DNA of 64,000 bases from UBA1783 sp033808805 (GCA_033808805.1 JAPXMY010000004.1:62001-126000); one strand, 5' to 3'; numbered from the stretch's first letter, positions 8,101 through 17,111 are shown. Notes: generated by a model from the letters alone, not told the origin. Program-made: numbers and translations.

Positions 8101-8730
8101 ATGAAATTATCAATTAAAAAAGTATTGTTTATCTTATTGACCTTACTGGCAATTACAACTACTTCAGTGCTTGCTGCCGGACAGGTAATCTACGATGGTG
8201 ATGCTCAAGAATTTATCTTTATACCGGGCACTGGTTCAACAGGAACCGACCTTTTTGGCGGATTTAAAAATATGATGCCTGGAGATAAACGAACTCAACA
8301 GGTATTAATTAAAAATCCAGCAGATAAAATGGTAGATATTGAGATTTTTATGAAATCAACAGGCTCAATGGTTGGTAGTGAAGATTTTTTAAATCAATTT
8401 AAATTAAAAGTAACTGCCAGTAGTGGAACAATTGAGCTATTTGAGGGACCTGCTGATCAAAGTGTTCAACTGACAGACTGGGTTTATTTAGGAAAAATCA
8501 ATTCTGGTGGTGAGGTAGTGCTGGATGTTGAGTGTGAACTTCCGATAACTGCTGGAAATATTGCCAATGACGGTATTGGTTATTTACAATGGCATTTTAA
8601 AATTGAGGCTTATGATGTACCACATACTGGTGATAATTATAACTTTACACTGCTTTATGGAGTAATGGGATTATCTCTAGCAGCGATTGCTGGTGTGGTG
8701 TATTTGAAAAAGAAAGTTTTAAAAGATTAA
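8101..8730 (+). CDS. Secreted protein with C-terminal wall-anchor-like signal
   Basis: A 209-residue protein with a signal peptide (hydrophobic 8–26, ending VLAAG) and a beta-rich body containing NMMPGDKRTQQVLIKNP. The C-terminus is VPHTGD (173–178), a hydrophobic segment and a KKK tail, the layout of a sortase sorting signal, but with a non-standard motif (VPHTG in place of LPxTG). No sortase gene is in the window. It could be a wall-anchored base or subunit of the TasA-like structure, or simply a membrane-anchored protein. It starts 12 bases after the previous stop behind AAAGGAGG. Confidence 0.7.
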   Translation: MKLSIKKVLFILLTLLAITTTSVLAAGQVIYDGDAQEFIFIPGTGSTGTDLFGGFKNMMPGDKRTQQVLIKNPADKMVDIEIFMKSTGSMVGSEDFLNQFKLKVTASSGTIELFEGPADQSVQLTDWVYLGKINSGGEVVLDVECELPITAGNIANDGIGYLQWHFKIEAYDVPHTGDNYNFTLLYGVMGLSLAAIAGVVYLKKKVLKD

Positions 8731-8953
8731 TTACTAAAAAGAAAGATAAAAATATAAAAATTTTTAACTAATTTTAAAAATAGATTGAATAATAATGATT
8801 AAACCTTTGGCATTATTAGCAAAGAGGAAATGAAAATATTGACTTGATATAAAAGTAAAAAAAGTCAAAAGATTAATAAATTATCAAAGGTTAGAAAGGA
8901 AGAAATGATATTAATGTACAAACAAAGTATAAGTTTATCATGAAAGGTTGCCT
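8731..8953 (+). promoter_or_regulatory. Leader region of the VWA gene, with possible 12-codon leader ORF
   Basis: A 223-base gap inside the cluster. AACCTTTG (8802–8809) and CAAAGGTT (8885–8892) can pair and enclose a second inverted repeat, TTGACTT (8839–8845) with AAGTCAA (8862–8868). Next, ATG 8905 behind AAAGGA opens a 12-codon frame ending with TGA at 8941–8943, and that stop abuts the ribosome binding site of the VWA gene. This could be translational control; it is read from sequence only. Confidence 0.3.
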
Positions 8954-11950
8954 ATGAAGAAAAAGAAATTTATAACCTTGTTGTTAAGTCTATCTTTTAT
9001 CTGCACGCTGATATTTCCTGTTGTGACAACTAAAGCACAAAATGGTGAAGGAGGAGATCCTAGCACGGATGGCATGGTCATCAGCAAGACCGCTATAGAC
9101 AATGGTAATGGTACTTATACCATTACGTTGGAAGCCTTTGCTACTGGTGAAACAATAATCAGTGAAATTGCAGAAGATGTTCCTTTAGATATTATTTTAG
9201 TACTTGACCAATCAGGTTCCATGAACTTTTCAATTGGCACTGTTTCTTTTAATGCATATAGTAGTAGTGAAAGTACAAATATACTGCACTATGATCGTCG
9301 CCATAATGGCGGAACTTCAAACCTTTGGCATAAATTGAGTAATAACAGTTATGTTCCTGTTTCAGTGGATAGACAAGTAGTTATTACAGGGTATCAGCAA
9401 TTAAGTACAAGTTTAACTAACTATGACTACTATTATTATGCAGATAGACTATATGAAAAAGTTGGAGAGGAATACAAAAAGGTTAATTTAAGCAGAAGAC
9501 AATATTATAATTATTATACTTATTCATATTACTATGTATATACCTATGATTTTTCTGATGGAACGAGAATTAATAGTTATTATAGTACAGGTTATCCTAA
9601 CTTGGGTGCTCGTGCACCACTTTATGCTGCAACAACAGCTTATGAATATACATATACTTATACAAACGGTGGTGGAGTAACGCAGACAATCGGAACTTCT
9701 ACTGGGTCAAATACTCAGTTTGTTACCCCATTATATAGAAGAACAGTCAACTCAAATTCTGGTATTTCAAGATTGCAGGCATTAAAAAATGCCGTTACGA
9801 CCTTTGTTAACAGTGTAGCTACTAAAGCTGCTGGTGCAGATGGAAGTATTGGAACAGCTGATGATGTAAATCATCGTATCGCTATGGTAGGTTTTGCATC
9901 AGGAAACTATCGTCCAGAAGAAGGGGTATATTATCACTATTTAAATACGGAAATATTTATTGGAGCAACTGAATATAGATATGGTACAGCTGCACAGAGT
10001 GTTTATGGAACGGCTTTCCAAAGTATGGATACTCAGGTAGGACAGGACAATATAACCGCTTCTATTGGAGCTCTTGATGGTGATGGAGGTACTCTTGTTC
10101 ATTTAGGTATGGAAATGGCAAATGGAATTTTAGATGCCAACCCTATTCCACAAAATGAGGAACGTAAACGCGTTATTATTGTCTTTACAGATGGCACTCC
10201 TGGTTGGTCAGGATATGACGCTAATATGGCAGCATCAGCAATTAATCAAGGAGATCTTGCAAGAAATAAACAAACAACAATTTATACAGTTGGAATTTTT
10301 GATGGTGCGGATGCTAGCAGTCCAGGAAGTAATGCTAGTGGAGCAACAACAAGTCAAAAAGCTAACTGGTTTATGCAGAATTTATCGTGTAATCAAGGAA
10401 CACCACAGGATCCGAGTTTTTATCTATCTACTAATAATACTGAATCATTAAATAATGTATTCCAGCAATTAGTTGAGCAGATTGTAACTGAAAGATGTGG
10501 AACGACGTTAAATGAATATGCAGTTATTAAAGACGTTATTTCTCAAAGTTTCACATTACCACAAGGAGTATTAGAAAGTGATATTACTTTAGAAACTTAC
10601 GCATGTACTGGAATGAATGGACAAGAATATATATGGTCAAAAAATAATGATGCTATGGGTGCTACTGTTGATATAAGTGAAGATAGAACTCAATTGAGTG
10701 TTACTGGTTTTGACTTTTCTGGAAATTATGTAGGTACTATAACTGAAAATGGAAATGTTACTTATCGTGGAAATAAATTGGTGATAAAGTTTGATGTAAT
10801 ACCTCGTCCAGGCTTTTTAGGTGGCAATCAAGTTAAAACTAATGCTAGTGCTGGCATTTATGAAAATATTAATGCTACTGATCCAGTTTTGGTATTTGAA
10901 GATCCAATCGTGGATGTTGCTATTCCTGCTATAGAAATTACTGTCCCTTCAGGGGCAAAGGACATTTATCTTTTACAAGGAATCCCTTTGGAAGATATTA
11001 GTGAAGGTGTGGCAGTTAAAATTGGAACTGTGAATTTTAATCTTGATCCAAATGCTGTCAATTGGGGCTTGGAAGCTTGGCAAAATGAATACATAGATGT
11101 AGTCATCACTTATATAGATGCTAATGGTAATCCAATTCCAGCAGAAGGTTTACAAAATATTTCTAGTGACACAAGTTATTCTGTAAGTGTTTCAGTTGAA
11201 CTAAAATATACTGGAACAGTTTCAGGAGCAGGTGGAACTCAAACTGGCGGCGTAACAATTAATGTCTTTAAACCAGAGCTTACTTTTAAAGACGGTTCAG
11301 TCTATTATGGTGCTGCTGTTCCTACAGATGCTGAGTATGCCAGCAATTTAACTAGTACAATATGGAAACATAATGGGGTTGAGGCAAATGAAAGTGAAAT
11401 GGGAGTTGCTCCAGTTTTGACTTTGACTTATACGCCAGAAAGCAGCAAGATTGTAGATGGTAAAATTGCTGCTAAAGATGATATTAAGGTAAATACAATT
11501 GTAAAGATTGGAGATGTCGATATAACTGATAAGACTGTATTTTTGCATACTCCATGTAATCCTCCTTGTGATTGGAATGAAAATATATTGGATGGAAGTC
11601 CTGCTTTCTTACTGCATGTCAAAACTTGTGCTTTGACAGTTGTTAAGACTGGGGGAGCTGAAAATGAATCATATGTCTTTGAAGTTAAAAAAGATGGTGT
11701 TAAATATACTGAATTAACAATTTGGGGTAATGGAAGCAAGACACTTGTAGAATTACCTGTCGGCAACTATACTATTGAGGAAAACACTGGTTGGAGTTGG
11801 CGATATAATGCTGATAATGGAGGCACTATTATTTTAAGTGCAGCTAATCCTGAAGGAAGCATTACTTGTACCAATAGTTCAAATGGCAAAGATAATTGGC
11901 TAAATGGGTTTAGTGAGATAGTTCAAAACATCTATAATGCTATCAATTAA
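8954..11950 (+). CDS. Large secreted VWA-domain protein
   Basis: A 998-residue exported protein. A signal peptide covers about residues 1–28. A von Willebrand factor A domain spans about 78–515 with a complete metal-binding MIDAS set: DQSGS (85–89), T380 and D413 (FTDG). Between the first strand and the first helix it carries an insert of about 170 residues (97–270) that is extremely tyrosine-rich around 156–240. Further beta-rich domains follow, and the C-terminus (from about 890) resembles a Cna-B/prealbumin-like domain. There is no LPxTG. ATG 8954 has AAAGG at good spacing; TTG 8948 is less likely. It probably acts in adhesion, as the tip or large subunit of a surface structure. Confidence 0.82.
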   Translation: MKKKKFITLLLSLSFICTLIFPVVTTKAQNGEGGDPSTDGMVISKTAIDNGNGTYTITLEAFATGETIISEIAEDVPLDIILVLDQSGSMNFSIGTVSFNAYSSSESTNILHYDRRHNGGTSNLWHKLSNNSYVPVSVDRQVVITGYQQLSTSLTNYDYYYYADRLYEKVGEEYKKVNLSRRQYYNYYTYSYYYVYTYDFSDGTRINSYYSTGYPNLGARAPLYAATTAYEYTYTYTNGGGVTQTIGTSTGSNTQFVTPLYRRTVNSNSGISRLQALKNAVTTFVNSVATKAAGADGSIGTADDVNHRIAMVGFASGNYRPEEGVYYHYLNTEIFIGATEYRYGTAAQSVYGTAFQSMDTQVGQDNITASIGALDGDGGTLVHLGMEMANGILDANPIPQNEERKRVIIVFTDGTPGWSGYDANMAASAINQGDLARNKQTTIYTVGIFDGADASSPGSNASGATTSQKANWFMQNLSCNQGTPQDPSFYLSTNNTESLNNVFQQLVEQIVTERCGTTLNEYAVIKDVISQSFTLPQGVLESDITLETYACTGMNGQEYIWSKNNDAMGATVDISEDRTQLSVTGFDFSGNYVGTITENGNVTYRGNKLVIKFDVIPRPGFLGGNQVKTNASAGIYENINATDPVLVFEDPIVDVAIPAIEITVPSGAKDIYLLQGIPLEDISEGVAVKIGTVNFNLDPNAVNWGLEAWQNEYIDVVITYIDANGNPIPAEGLQNISSDTSYSVSVSVELKYTGTVSGAGGTQTGGVTINVFKPELTFKDGSVYYGAAVPTDAEYASNLTSTIWKHNGVEANESEMGVAPVLTLTYTPESSKIVDGKIAAKDDIKVNTIVKIGDVDITDKTVFLHTPCNPPCDWNENILDGSPAFLLHVKTCALTVVKTGGAENESYVFEVKKDGVKYTELTIWGNGSKTLVELPVGNYTIEENTGWSWRYNADNGGTIILSAANPEGSITCTNSSNGKDNWLNGFSEIVQNIYNAIN

Positions 11951-11967
11951 GGAAGGAGTGAAACAAA

Positions 11968-12561
11968 ATGACTGAAAAAAAATATAGAACACGTCGTTTA
12001 AAAAGAAGACGAATAAGAAAAGAAATAATTGTATCACTACTTCTAGTACTGTTTTTAGTTATGATGGTAACAGTTGGGAAAACTCTAGCCTATTTGTTAG
12101 ATAAAAGCCAACCTATAAAAAATACTTTCACTAAATCTAGCGTTACCTGTCAAGTAACAGAGGATTTTACAGATAAAAAAACAAAGAAAAATGTAAATGT
12201 TACTAATACAGGTGATACCGATGCTTATATTAGAGTGAAGTTAGTAACTTATCGAGTTAATGAAGATGGTAATCAAATTGGTGGACTAGCCCAGATACCA
12301 ATGTTTACTCCTGGTACTAATTGGATAGAGTATGATGGTTATTATTACTATACCCTTCCAGTTGCGCCTGGTGCATCTCCTGCAAATCCTTTAATTGGTG
12401 AAAATGGAATTATTTTAGAAGGTTCTTATTCTGATGCTGATGGTGGAAGGCAGGCTATTGATGTTATTGCTGAAGCTATTCAAAGTTATCCTGCTAAAGC
12501 AGCGGGTGAAGCCTGGGGTGTAAGTATTACTGAAGGATCAGTTTCTATTTATCAACCATAA
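11968..12561 (+). CDS. TasA/camelysin-like secreted protein
   Basis: A 197-residue protein with a strongly basic N-terminus (many K/R in residues 3–23), a hydrophobic segment (about 25–42), then KTLAYLLDKSQPIKNTFTKS, a SipW-type signal with the AY...NTFT pattern. A KNVNVTNTGDTDAYIRVKL segment follows near residue 60, as in its cluster neighbours. The length equals that of CalY. It starts 17 bases after the VWA gene behind AAGGAGTG and is the last gene before the terminator. It is a likely substrate of the cluster's SipW and a candidate fibre component. Confidence 0.8.
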   Translation: MTEKKYRTRRLKRRRIRKEIIVSLLLVLFLVMMVTVGKTLAYLLDKSQPIKNTFTKSSVTCQVTEDFTDKKTKKNVNVTNTGDTDAYIRVKLVTYRVNEDGNQIGGLAQIPMFTPGTNWIEYDGYYYYTLPVAPGASPANPLIGENGIILEGSYSDADGGRQAIDVIAEAIQSYPAKAAGEAWGVSITEGSVSIYQP

Positions 12562-12619
12562 AAAGGGGAACATTTAATTAAAGTTATTCTATAATTCAGT
12601 TGAAATTTTTAAAGTGAAT

Positions 12620-12665
12620 AAAAGGAATGGTTTGCCTATTGTCAATGAATCATTCCTTTTAATTT
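12620..12665 (+). terminator. Terminator of the sipW cluster
   Basis: AAAAGGAATG (12620–12629) pairs with CATTCCTTTT (12651–12660) around a 21-base loop, followed by AATTTAACTTTT. It ends the cluster before ecfA1. Confidence 0.7.
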
Positions 12666-12744
12666 AACTTTTATATTTTCATTTTGTTAAATTGTATTAA
12701 ATGTTATTTTACTGATATAATGATAGGGTTGAGTAGGTGAGTAT

Positions 12745-13575
12745 GTGAATAAAGTAATAGAAGTTAAGAATTTAAAGTATCAATATACTGATGATAATAT
12801 GACTATTGATGATATTTCTTTTTCTATTGAAAAAGGTAGTTATACTACAATCATTGGTCACAATGGTTCTGGTAAAAGCACAATTGCTAAATTACTTTTG
12901 GGCTTGCTGGAGAAGAAATCAGGGTCTATTTTTATTGACGGCATTGAGCTTAATTATGAGAATTTAAATCAGATTAGAAATAAAATAGGTATCGTCTTTC
13001 AAAATCCAGATAATCAATTTATTGGATCGACAGTAAGAGATGATATTGCTTTTGGTTTGGAAAATCATTGTTTTGATAGAAATAAGATGGATTCAATAAT
13101 TGAAAGTTTTGCCAAGAAGGTTAATATGACTGATTTTTTAGAAAGCGAACCAACCAAATTATCAGGTGGGCAAAAACAAAGGGTGGCAATTGCTTCTGTT
13201 TTAGCTATGGATTTAAAGATAATTGTTTTCGATGAAGCTACAAGTATGCTGGATCCTACTGGAAAAAGAGAAATAAATAGATTAATCAAAGAGTTGCACC
13301 AGGAAAATGAGATTACCGTAATCTCTATTACTCATGATATTGAAGAGGTTGCTCAAAGTGACAATGTCTTGGTGATTGATAATGGTAAACTGGCGATGTC
13401 AGGTAGTCCTGAAAAAGTATTCAGTAATGAAAAAGTAATGGTAAAAATGAAGTTAGATATTCCCTTTGTCTATAAACTTAGAAACAGTTTAAGAGCTAAA
13501 GGAGTAAAAGTATCTAACACCTTAGATTTAGAAAGGCTGGCGGAGGAAGTATGTCAATACATTTTGAAAAATTAG
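12745..13575 (+). CDS. ecfA1: ECF transporter ATPase A1
   Basis: A 276-residue ABC ATPase of the energy-coupling factor module that drives vitamin and metal uptake through exchangeable S-components. Walker A is GHNGSGKST (38–46), the signature is LSGGQKQR near residue 145, and Walker B is IIVFDEAT, with a switch histidine in ITHD. The start is GTG 12745 behind AGGTGAG; an ATG two bases upstream is out of frame. The end overlaps ecfA2 by 25 bases. In many Firmicutes ecfA1A2T follows rplQ; here it follows the sipW cluster. Confidence 0.95.
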   Translation: MNKVIEVKNLKYQYTDDNMTIDDISFSIEKGSYTTIIGHNGSGKSTIAKLLLGLLEKKSGSIFIDGIELNYENLNQIRNKIGIVFQNPDNQFIGSTVRDDIAFGLENHCFDRNKMDSIIESFAKKVNMTDFLESEPTKLSGGQKQRVAIASVLAMDLKIIVFDEATSMLDPTGKREINRLIKELHQENEITVISITHDIEEVAQSDNVLVIDNGKLAMSGSPEKVFSNEKVMVKMKLDIPFVYKLRNSLRAKGVKVSNTLDLERLAEEVCQYILKN

Positions 13576-14408
13576 ATCATATTTACAGTCCTGATACTGT
13601 CTTTGAATTTAAGGCCTTAGAAGATGTTAATTTAGATATCAGTATGGGAAAAATAACAGCCATCATTGGAGCTACCGGCTCTGGCAAAACAACACTGGTT
13701 CAACATCTGAATGGTTTACTGTTGCCATCAAAAGGCTTTTTAACAGTCAATGATTTTACTATTAAAGCCAATGAAAAGCCTAAGAAGATCAAGGATTTAA
13801 GAAGGCAGGTTGGCCTGGTTTTCCAGTTTGCGGAATATCAGCTGTTTGAAGAAACGCTGATCAAAGATGTAGCTTTTGGTCCTAAAAACTTTGGTGTCAG
13901 CGAACAGGAAGCCGAAGAGATAGCAATCAGAGCTTTAGTTACTGTTGGACTTGATCCAAGAGATTTCAATAAATCACCGCTGGAATTATCAGGAGGGCAA
14001 AAAAGAAGAGTAGCAATTGCTGGTATTTTAGCTATGGCACCTTCAATTCTGGTGCTTGATGAACCAACTGCTGGTTTAGATCCGCAGGGAGCTAAGTCGA
14101 TGATGGAACTTTTTACAATGCTGAATAAAGAAAAAGGAATTACAGTACTGATTGTTACTCATAATATGGAGCATGTTTTAGAATACTGTGATGAAGTGGT
14201 TGTTTTAGAAAGTGGAAAAGTTATTATGCATACGGATAAAAAAGAGTTTTTCAAAAATGACCAGTATATGGAAAAGGCTTCAATTGATCCTCCAGTAATC
14301 ATTGCCTTTAAAAAGATGTGCCAGCAGCATGGTATTAGTTTTGACAGTGATGTTTTAACTATTGATAAGCTTGTCAGTGAAGTTGTTAAGAAAAGAGGTA
14401 AAAGATGA
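13551..14408 (+). CDS. ecfA2: ECF transporter ATPase A2
   Basis: A 285-residue ABC ATPase, partner of EcfA1. Walker A is GATGSGKTT (40–48), the signature is LSGGQKRR, Walker B is ILVLDEPTAGLDP, and the switch histidine lies in VTHNM. The C-terminal extension (from about 240) is typical of EcfA proteins and helps dimerisation. ATG 13551 has a GGAGGAAGT site inside the end of ecfA1. The stop overlaps ecfT by ATGA, so the three subunits are translationally coupled. Confidence 0.95.
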   Translation: MSIHFEKLDHIYSPDTVFEFKALEDVNLDISMGKITAIIGATGSGKTTLVQHLNGLLLPSKGFLTVNDFTIKANEKPKKIKDLRRQVGLVFQFAEYQLFEETLIKDVAFGPKNFGVSEQEAEEIAIRALVTVGLDPRDFNKSPLELSGGQKRRVAIAGILAMAPSILVLDEPTAGLDPQGAKSMMELFTMLNKEKGITVLIVTHNMEHVLEYCDEVVVLESGKVIMHTDKKEFFKNDQYMEKASIDPPVIIAFKKMCQQHGISFDSDVLTIDKLVSEVVKKRGKR

Positions 14409-15202
14409 ATAATATAGCTTTAGGTAAATATATTCCTTTGAACTCTTTTGTTCATAAATTGGACCCTAGGACTAAAATTATTGCGATGATGATTCTTTTA
14501 GTCGCGATATTTATTCCAGTAGGTTTTTCAGGATATGGTATTATTGGCATATTTTTGTTAATTTCATTAATTTTAAGCAAACTATCTCTTTCATTTGTCT
14601 GGAAGAGTTTTAAACCATCATTATTCATGCTGGTATTTTTGCTTGTTATTAATATATTTATAATTAAAACTGGAGATATCTGGTTAACAATTGGAACGTT
14701 CAATTTATATAGTGGAGCAGTAATTCAAACTATCTATATTGTTTTAAGACTATTATTGATGATTGTTATTACTACAATGCTGACAGCAACAACCAAACCG
14801 CTGGACTTAACAATGGGGCTGGAAGATCTGCTTTCACCACTGGCAAAACTTAATGTTCCAACTCATGACATCGCAATGATGATTTCTTTGGCATTAAGAT
14901 TTATTCCAACATTGTTAGAAGAAGCTCAAAGAATCCTGAAGGCTCAGGCATCACGAGGGGTAGATATGGAAAGTGGTTCTTTTAAAGAAAAGATTCAGGC
15001 TATTCTTTCTTTAATTGTTCCCTTATTTGTTTCATCATTCCAGAAGGCTGATGATTTGGCTGATGCAATGGAAGCCAGAGGTTATGTTGTCGGGGCTAAA
15101 AGAGTTAGATATAAACAGCTTAAATTTACTTTCAGTGACTTTATAACTTTGGTTGCTGTTATATCGATACTGGCAGGTTTGATTTTATTAAAGGTGCTGT
15201 AA
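14405..15202 (+). CDS. ecfT: ECF transporter transmembrane subunit T
   Basis: A 265-residue membrane protein that joins the two ATPases to the substrate-binding S-component. It has several hydrophobic segments (about 25–60, 65–90, 105–125 and 240–262). The two Ala-Arg-Gly-type coupling helices are visible as QASRGVDMESG near residue 182 and MEARGYV near 222. ATG 14405 overlaps the ecfA2 stop. No S-component is in the window, so this is likely a shared (group II) module. Confidence 0.95.
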   Translation: MNNIALGKYIPLNSFVHKLDPRTKIIAMMILLVAIFIPVGFSGYGIIGIFLLISLILSKLSLSFVWKSFKPSLFMLVFLLVINIFIIKTGDIWLTIGTFNLYSGAVIQTIYIVLRLLLMIVITTMLTATTKPLDLTMGLEDLLSPLAKLNVPTHDIAMMISLALRFIPTLLEEAQRILKAQASRGVDMESGSFKEKIQAILSLIVPLFVSSFQKADDLADAMEARGYVVGAKRVRYKQLKFTFSDFITLVAVISILAGLILLKVL

Positions 15203-15203
15203 G

Positions 15204-15953
15204 ATGAGATATAAATGCGTAGTTCTTTATGATGGCAGCAGTTATTCTGGCTGGCAGAAACAGGCAGATTCTTTAACAATTCAACAAACTATCGAAAAGG
15301 CTATCGCTAAAATTGTAAATCATGAAGTATCAATTGTTGCCAGTGGCAGAACCGATGCCAAAGTGCATGCTTTAGGGCAGGTCTTTCATTTTGATACAGA
15401 AAAAAAGATTAATAACTTTAAAAAAGCTATCAACTCACAGCTGCCAAAAGACATTTATATTAGAAGTATTGAGGAAGTATCAGAAGACTTTCATAGCCGA
15501 TTTGACGCTAAATACAAGAAATATGAGTATATTATCAACAATGGTGAATATAACCCTTGTAAAGCCAATTACAGCTGTCATATCAAAGATAAATTAGATC
15601 TTGAGCTGATAAAAAGGGCTGGCAGGTTATTTGTAGGAACCTTGGATTTTACCAGTTTTAATGCGACAAAACTGACGGAAAATGAAAATCAGGTAAGAAC
15701 GATTTATAAGATATCTATAAGAGAAGTCAATGATTATGTATATATATCTTTTGTTGGTGATGGTTTTTTAAGATATATGGTCAGAATGCTGGTTCAGACT
15801 CTAATTGAAGTAGGATTGGGTAATGTTTCAATTGACGAGGTAAAGCAGATGTTGAGAAAAAAAGATAAGACTGCCTGCAGTTATAATGCTCAACCTCAGG
15901 GTTTATACCTGATTGAAGTAGGGTATGATGAATATCAGCAAAACATGGATTAA
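15204..15953 (+). CDS. truA: tRNA pseudouridine(38-40) synthase
   Basis: A 249-residue cytoplasmic enzyme that converts uridines 38–40 in the tRNA anticodon arm to pseudouridine. The catalytic aspartate is D51 in GRTDAKVHA. The family segments VYISFVGDGFLRYMVRM and the C-terminal PQGLYLIEV are present, and the length is normal. ATG 15204 comes one base after the ecfT stop, with the ribosome binding site in the end of ecfT. The ecfA1A2T–truA order is conserved in Firmicutes, but the usual next genes, rplM and rpsI, are absent here. Confidence 0.95.
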   Translation: MRYKCVVLYDGSSYSGWQKQADSLTIQQTIEKAIAKIVNHEVSIVASGRTDAKVHALGQVFHFDTEKKINNFKKAINSQLPKDIYIRSIEEVSEDFHSRFDAKYKKYEYIINNGEYNPCKANYSCHIKDKLDLELIKRAGRLFVGTLDFTSFNATKLTENENQVRTIYKISIREVNDYVYISFVGDGFLRYMVRMLVQTLIEVGLGNVSIDEVKQMLRKKDKTACSYNAQPQGLYLIEVGYDEYQQNMD

Positions 15954-16025
15954 GCCATGTTTTTATTTGTCTATTGTAAATATAGAAAATTAAGCAGTGA
16001 AATGATATTATAATAATGGCATCAG

Positions 16026-16109
16026 GCATCGGTGGCGGAATGGAAGACGCGTACGTTTGAGGGGCGTATAGCAATTGCTGTGTGGGTTCAAGTCCCATCC
16101 GATGCACCA
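16026..16109 (+). tRNA. tRNA-Leu (anticodon GAG)
   Basis: An 84-base tRNA with a long variable arm and an encoded CCA. The acceptor GCATCGG pairs with CCGATGC. The anticodon loop TTGAGGG gives anticodon GAG (leucine CTC/CTT). The T arm contains GGGTTCAAGTCCC. It lies downstream of truA. Confidence 0.93.
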
Positions 16110-16117
16110 AAGATAAA

Positions 16118-16162
16118 AAATCCGAACCAGACAGTTTTTTAAAAGTAGGTTCGGATTATTTA
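16118..16162. terminator. Bidirectional terminator after tRNA-Leu
   Basis: AATCCGAACC (16119–16128) and GGTTCGGATT (16148–16157) form a perfect 10-bp stem. The plus strand continues ATTTATT; the minus strand has a run of six T. It serves tRNA-Leu and the convergent DUF2202 gene. Confidence 0.8.
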
Positions 16163-16191
16163 TTCTAATTATAAAATATAAAGATAAACAA

Positions 16192-16812
16192 TTATTTTAA
16201 CTTGTTGACCTGCTTTTGAAAGGCCAGCAAATGGCTTTCAGAAGCATTCTTCAAAGCAGTGAATACTTTAGCAACATTTTCTGGTAAATCGTAAGTCAAG
16301 AAAAGTTCGTACATGGCAATATTGTCAATTTCAGCCTGTACACCTGTTTGTGCTGCTTCCAGTAAACTGGCAGGTACAACAACATGATCAGAAGAAGTGT
16401 CTTCTGGAAAATCAAGTCCATAGGCAATATAAAGCTCTTTTAATAGATCAAGGTGGGTTTCTTCAGATTTAGCAATATTGGAATAAGGTTTCTGGACATC
16501 AAAAGTATCCATAATTAGCATATATTCAGCATGTGCCATGTATTCATCTTGAACTGCATACATAAGCATATCCACAATTGTTAAATTCTTATCTGCCAGA
16601 GCTCCTTTTGAACCATATCCTTCAAGGGATAGTATCATTTCATCTTCATTCAGGACCGCTGGATTCATATCGATGTTATGATTAATAACTGGCTTATCGT
16701 TAGTGTTTTCTTCAACTGCATTATTACAGCCCGACAAAAGCAGAACAGCTAGCATGCAGACAATAATTGTCTTGGATAAGTTATGGGTTAACGAAATTTT
16801 ATTTTTTTTCAT
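16192..16812 (-). CDS. DUF2202 ferritin-like lipoprotein
   Basis: A 206-residue lipoprotein. The signal sequence ends in the lipobox LLSGC (cysteine about residue 29), so the protein should be anchored to the outer face of the membrane. The rest is a DUF2202 domain with a ferritin-like four-helix pattern: MLMYAVQDEYMAHAEY, then EETHLDLL, a second EIDNIAMYE, and ESHLLAF at the end. These acidic and histidine pairs are typical of ferritin-like metal sites. The function is not established. ATG 16812 has a GGAGGA site. Confidence 0.82.
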   Translation of the reverse strand: MKKNKISLTHNLSKTIIVCMLAVLLLSGCNNAVEENTNDKPVINHNIDMNPAVLNEDEMILSLEGYGSKGALADKNLTIVDMLMYAVQDEYMAHAEYMLIMDTFDVQKPYSNIAKSEETHLDLLKELYIAYGLDFPEDTSSDHVVVPASLLEAAQTGVQAEIDNIAMYELFLTYDLPENVAKVFTALKNASESHLLAFQKQVNKLK

Positions 16813-17073
16813 AGTAGTTCCTCCATTAATTAAATTTCTTTTTTTAAATAGCTTGGTCTTTATTTTTCGCTACATATAATTAATGCAATAAGGGATGAAT
16901 TTATTGCATGTTTATTAAAAAAAATTAAATATTTTACTTATCTGTTTTTGAACCCGTCAAAATGTCAAACTGTTTTATAAGAAGTAAAATAAGTATAATG
17001 CTGCTCTTAAATAGCAAAATCATACCATGTTTAAAAGTGGACAACTAATATTGAAAATTATAAAAGACCACAA
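16813..17073. other. Intergenic stretch upstream of the DUF2202 gene
   Basis: AT-rich, 261 bases. It should hold the minus-strand promoter of the DUF2202 gene, but I cannot pick a convincing -35/-10 pair. No open frame with a ribosome binding site was seen. Confidence 0.4.
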
Positions 17074-17101
17074 TAAAAAAAGCCCTGAATCAGTCAGGGC
17101 G
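17074..17101 (-). terminator. Terminator of the acidic protein gene
   Basis: GCCCTGA (17083–17089) pairs with TCAGGGC (17095–17101); the minus transcript continues into a run of seven T. Confidence 0.9.
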
Positions 17102-17111
17102 ATTAATAGTA

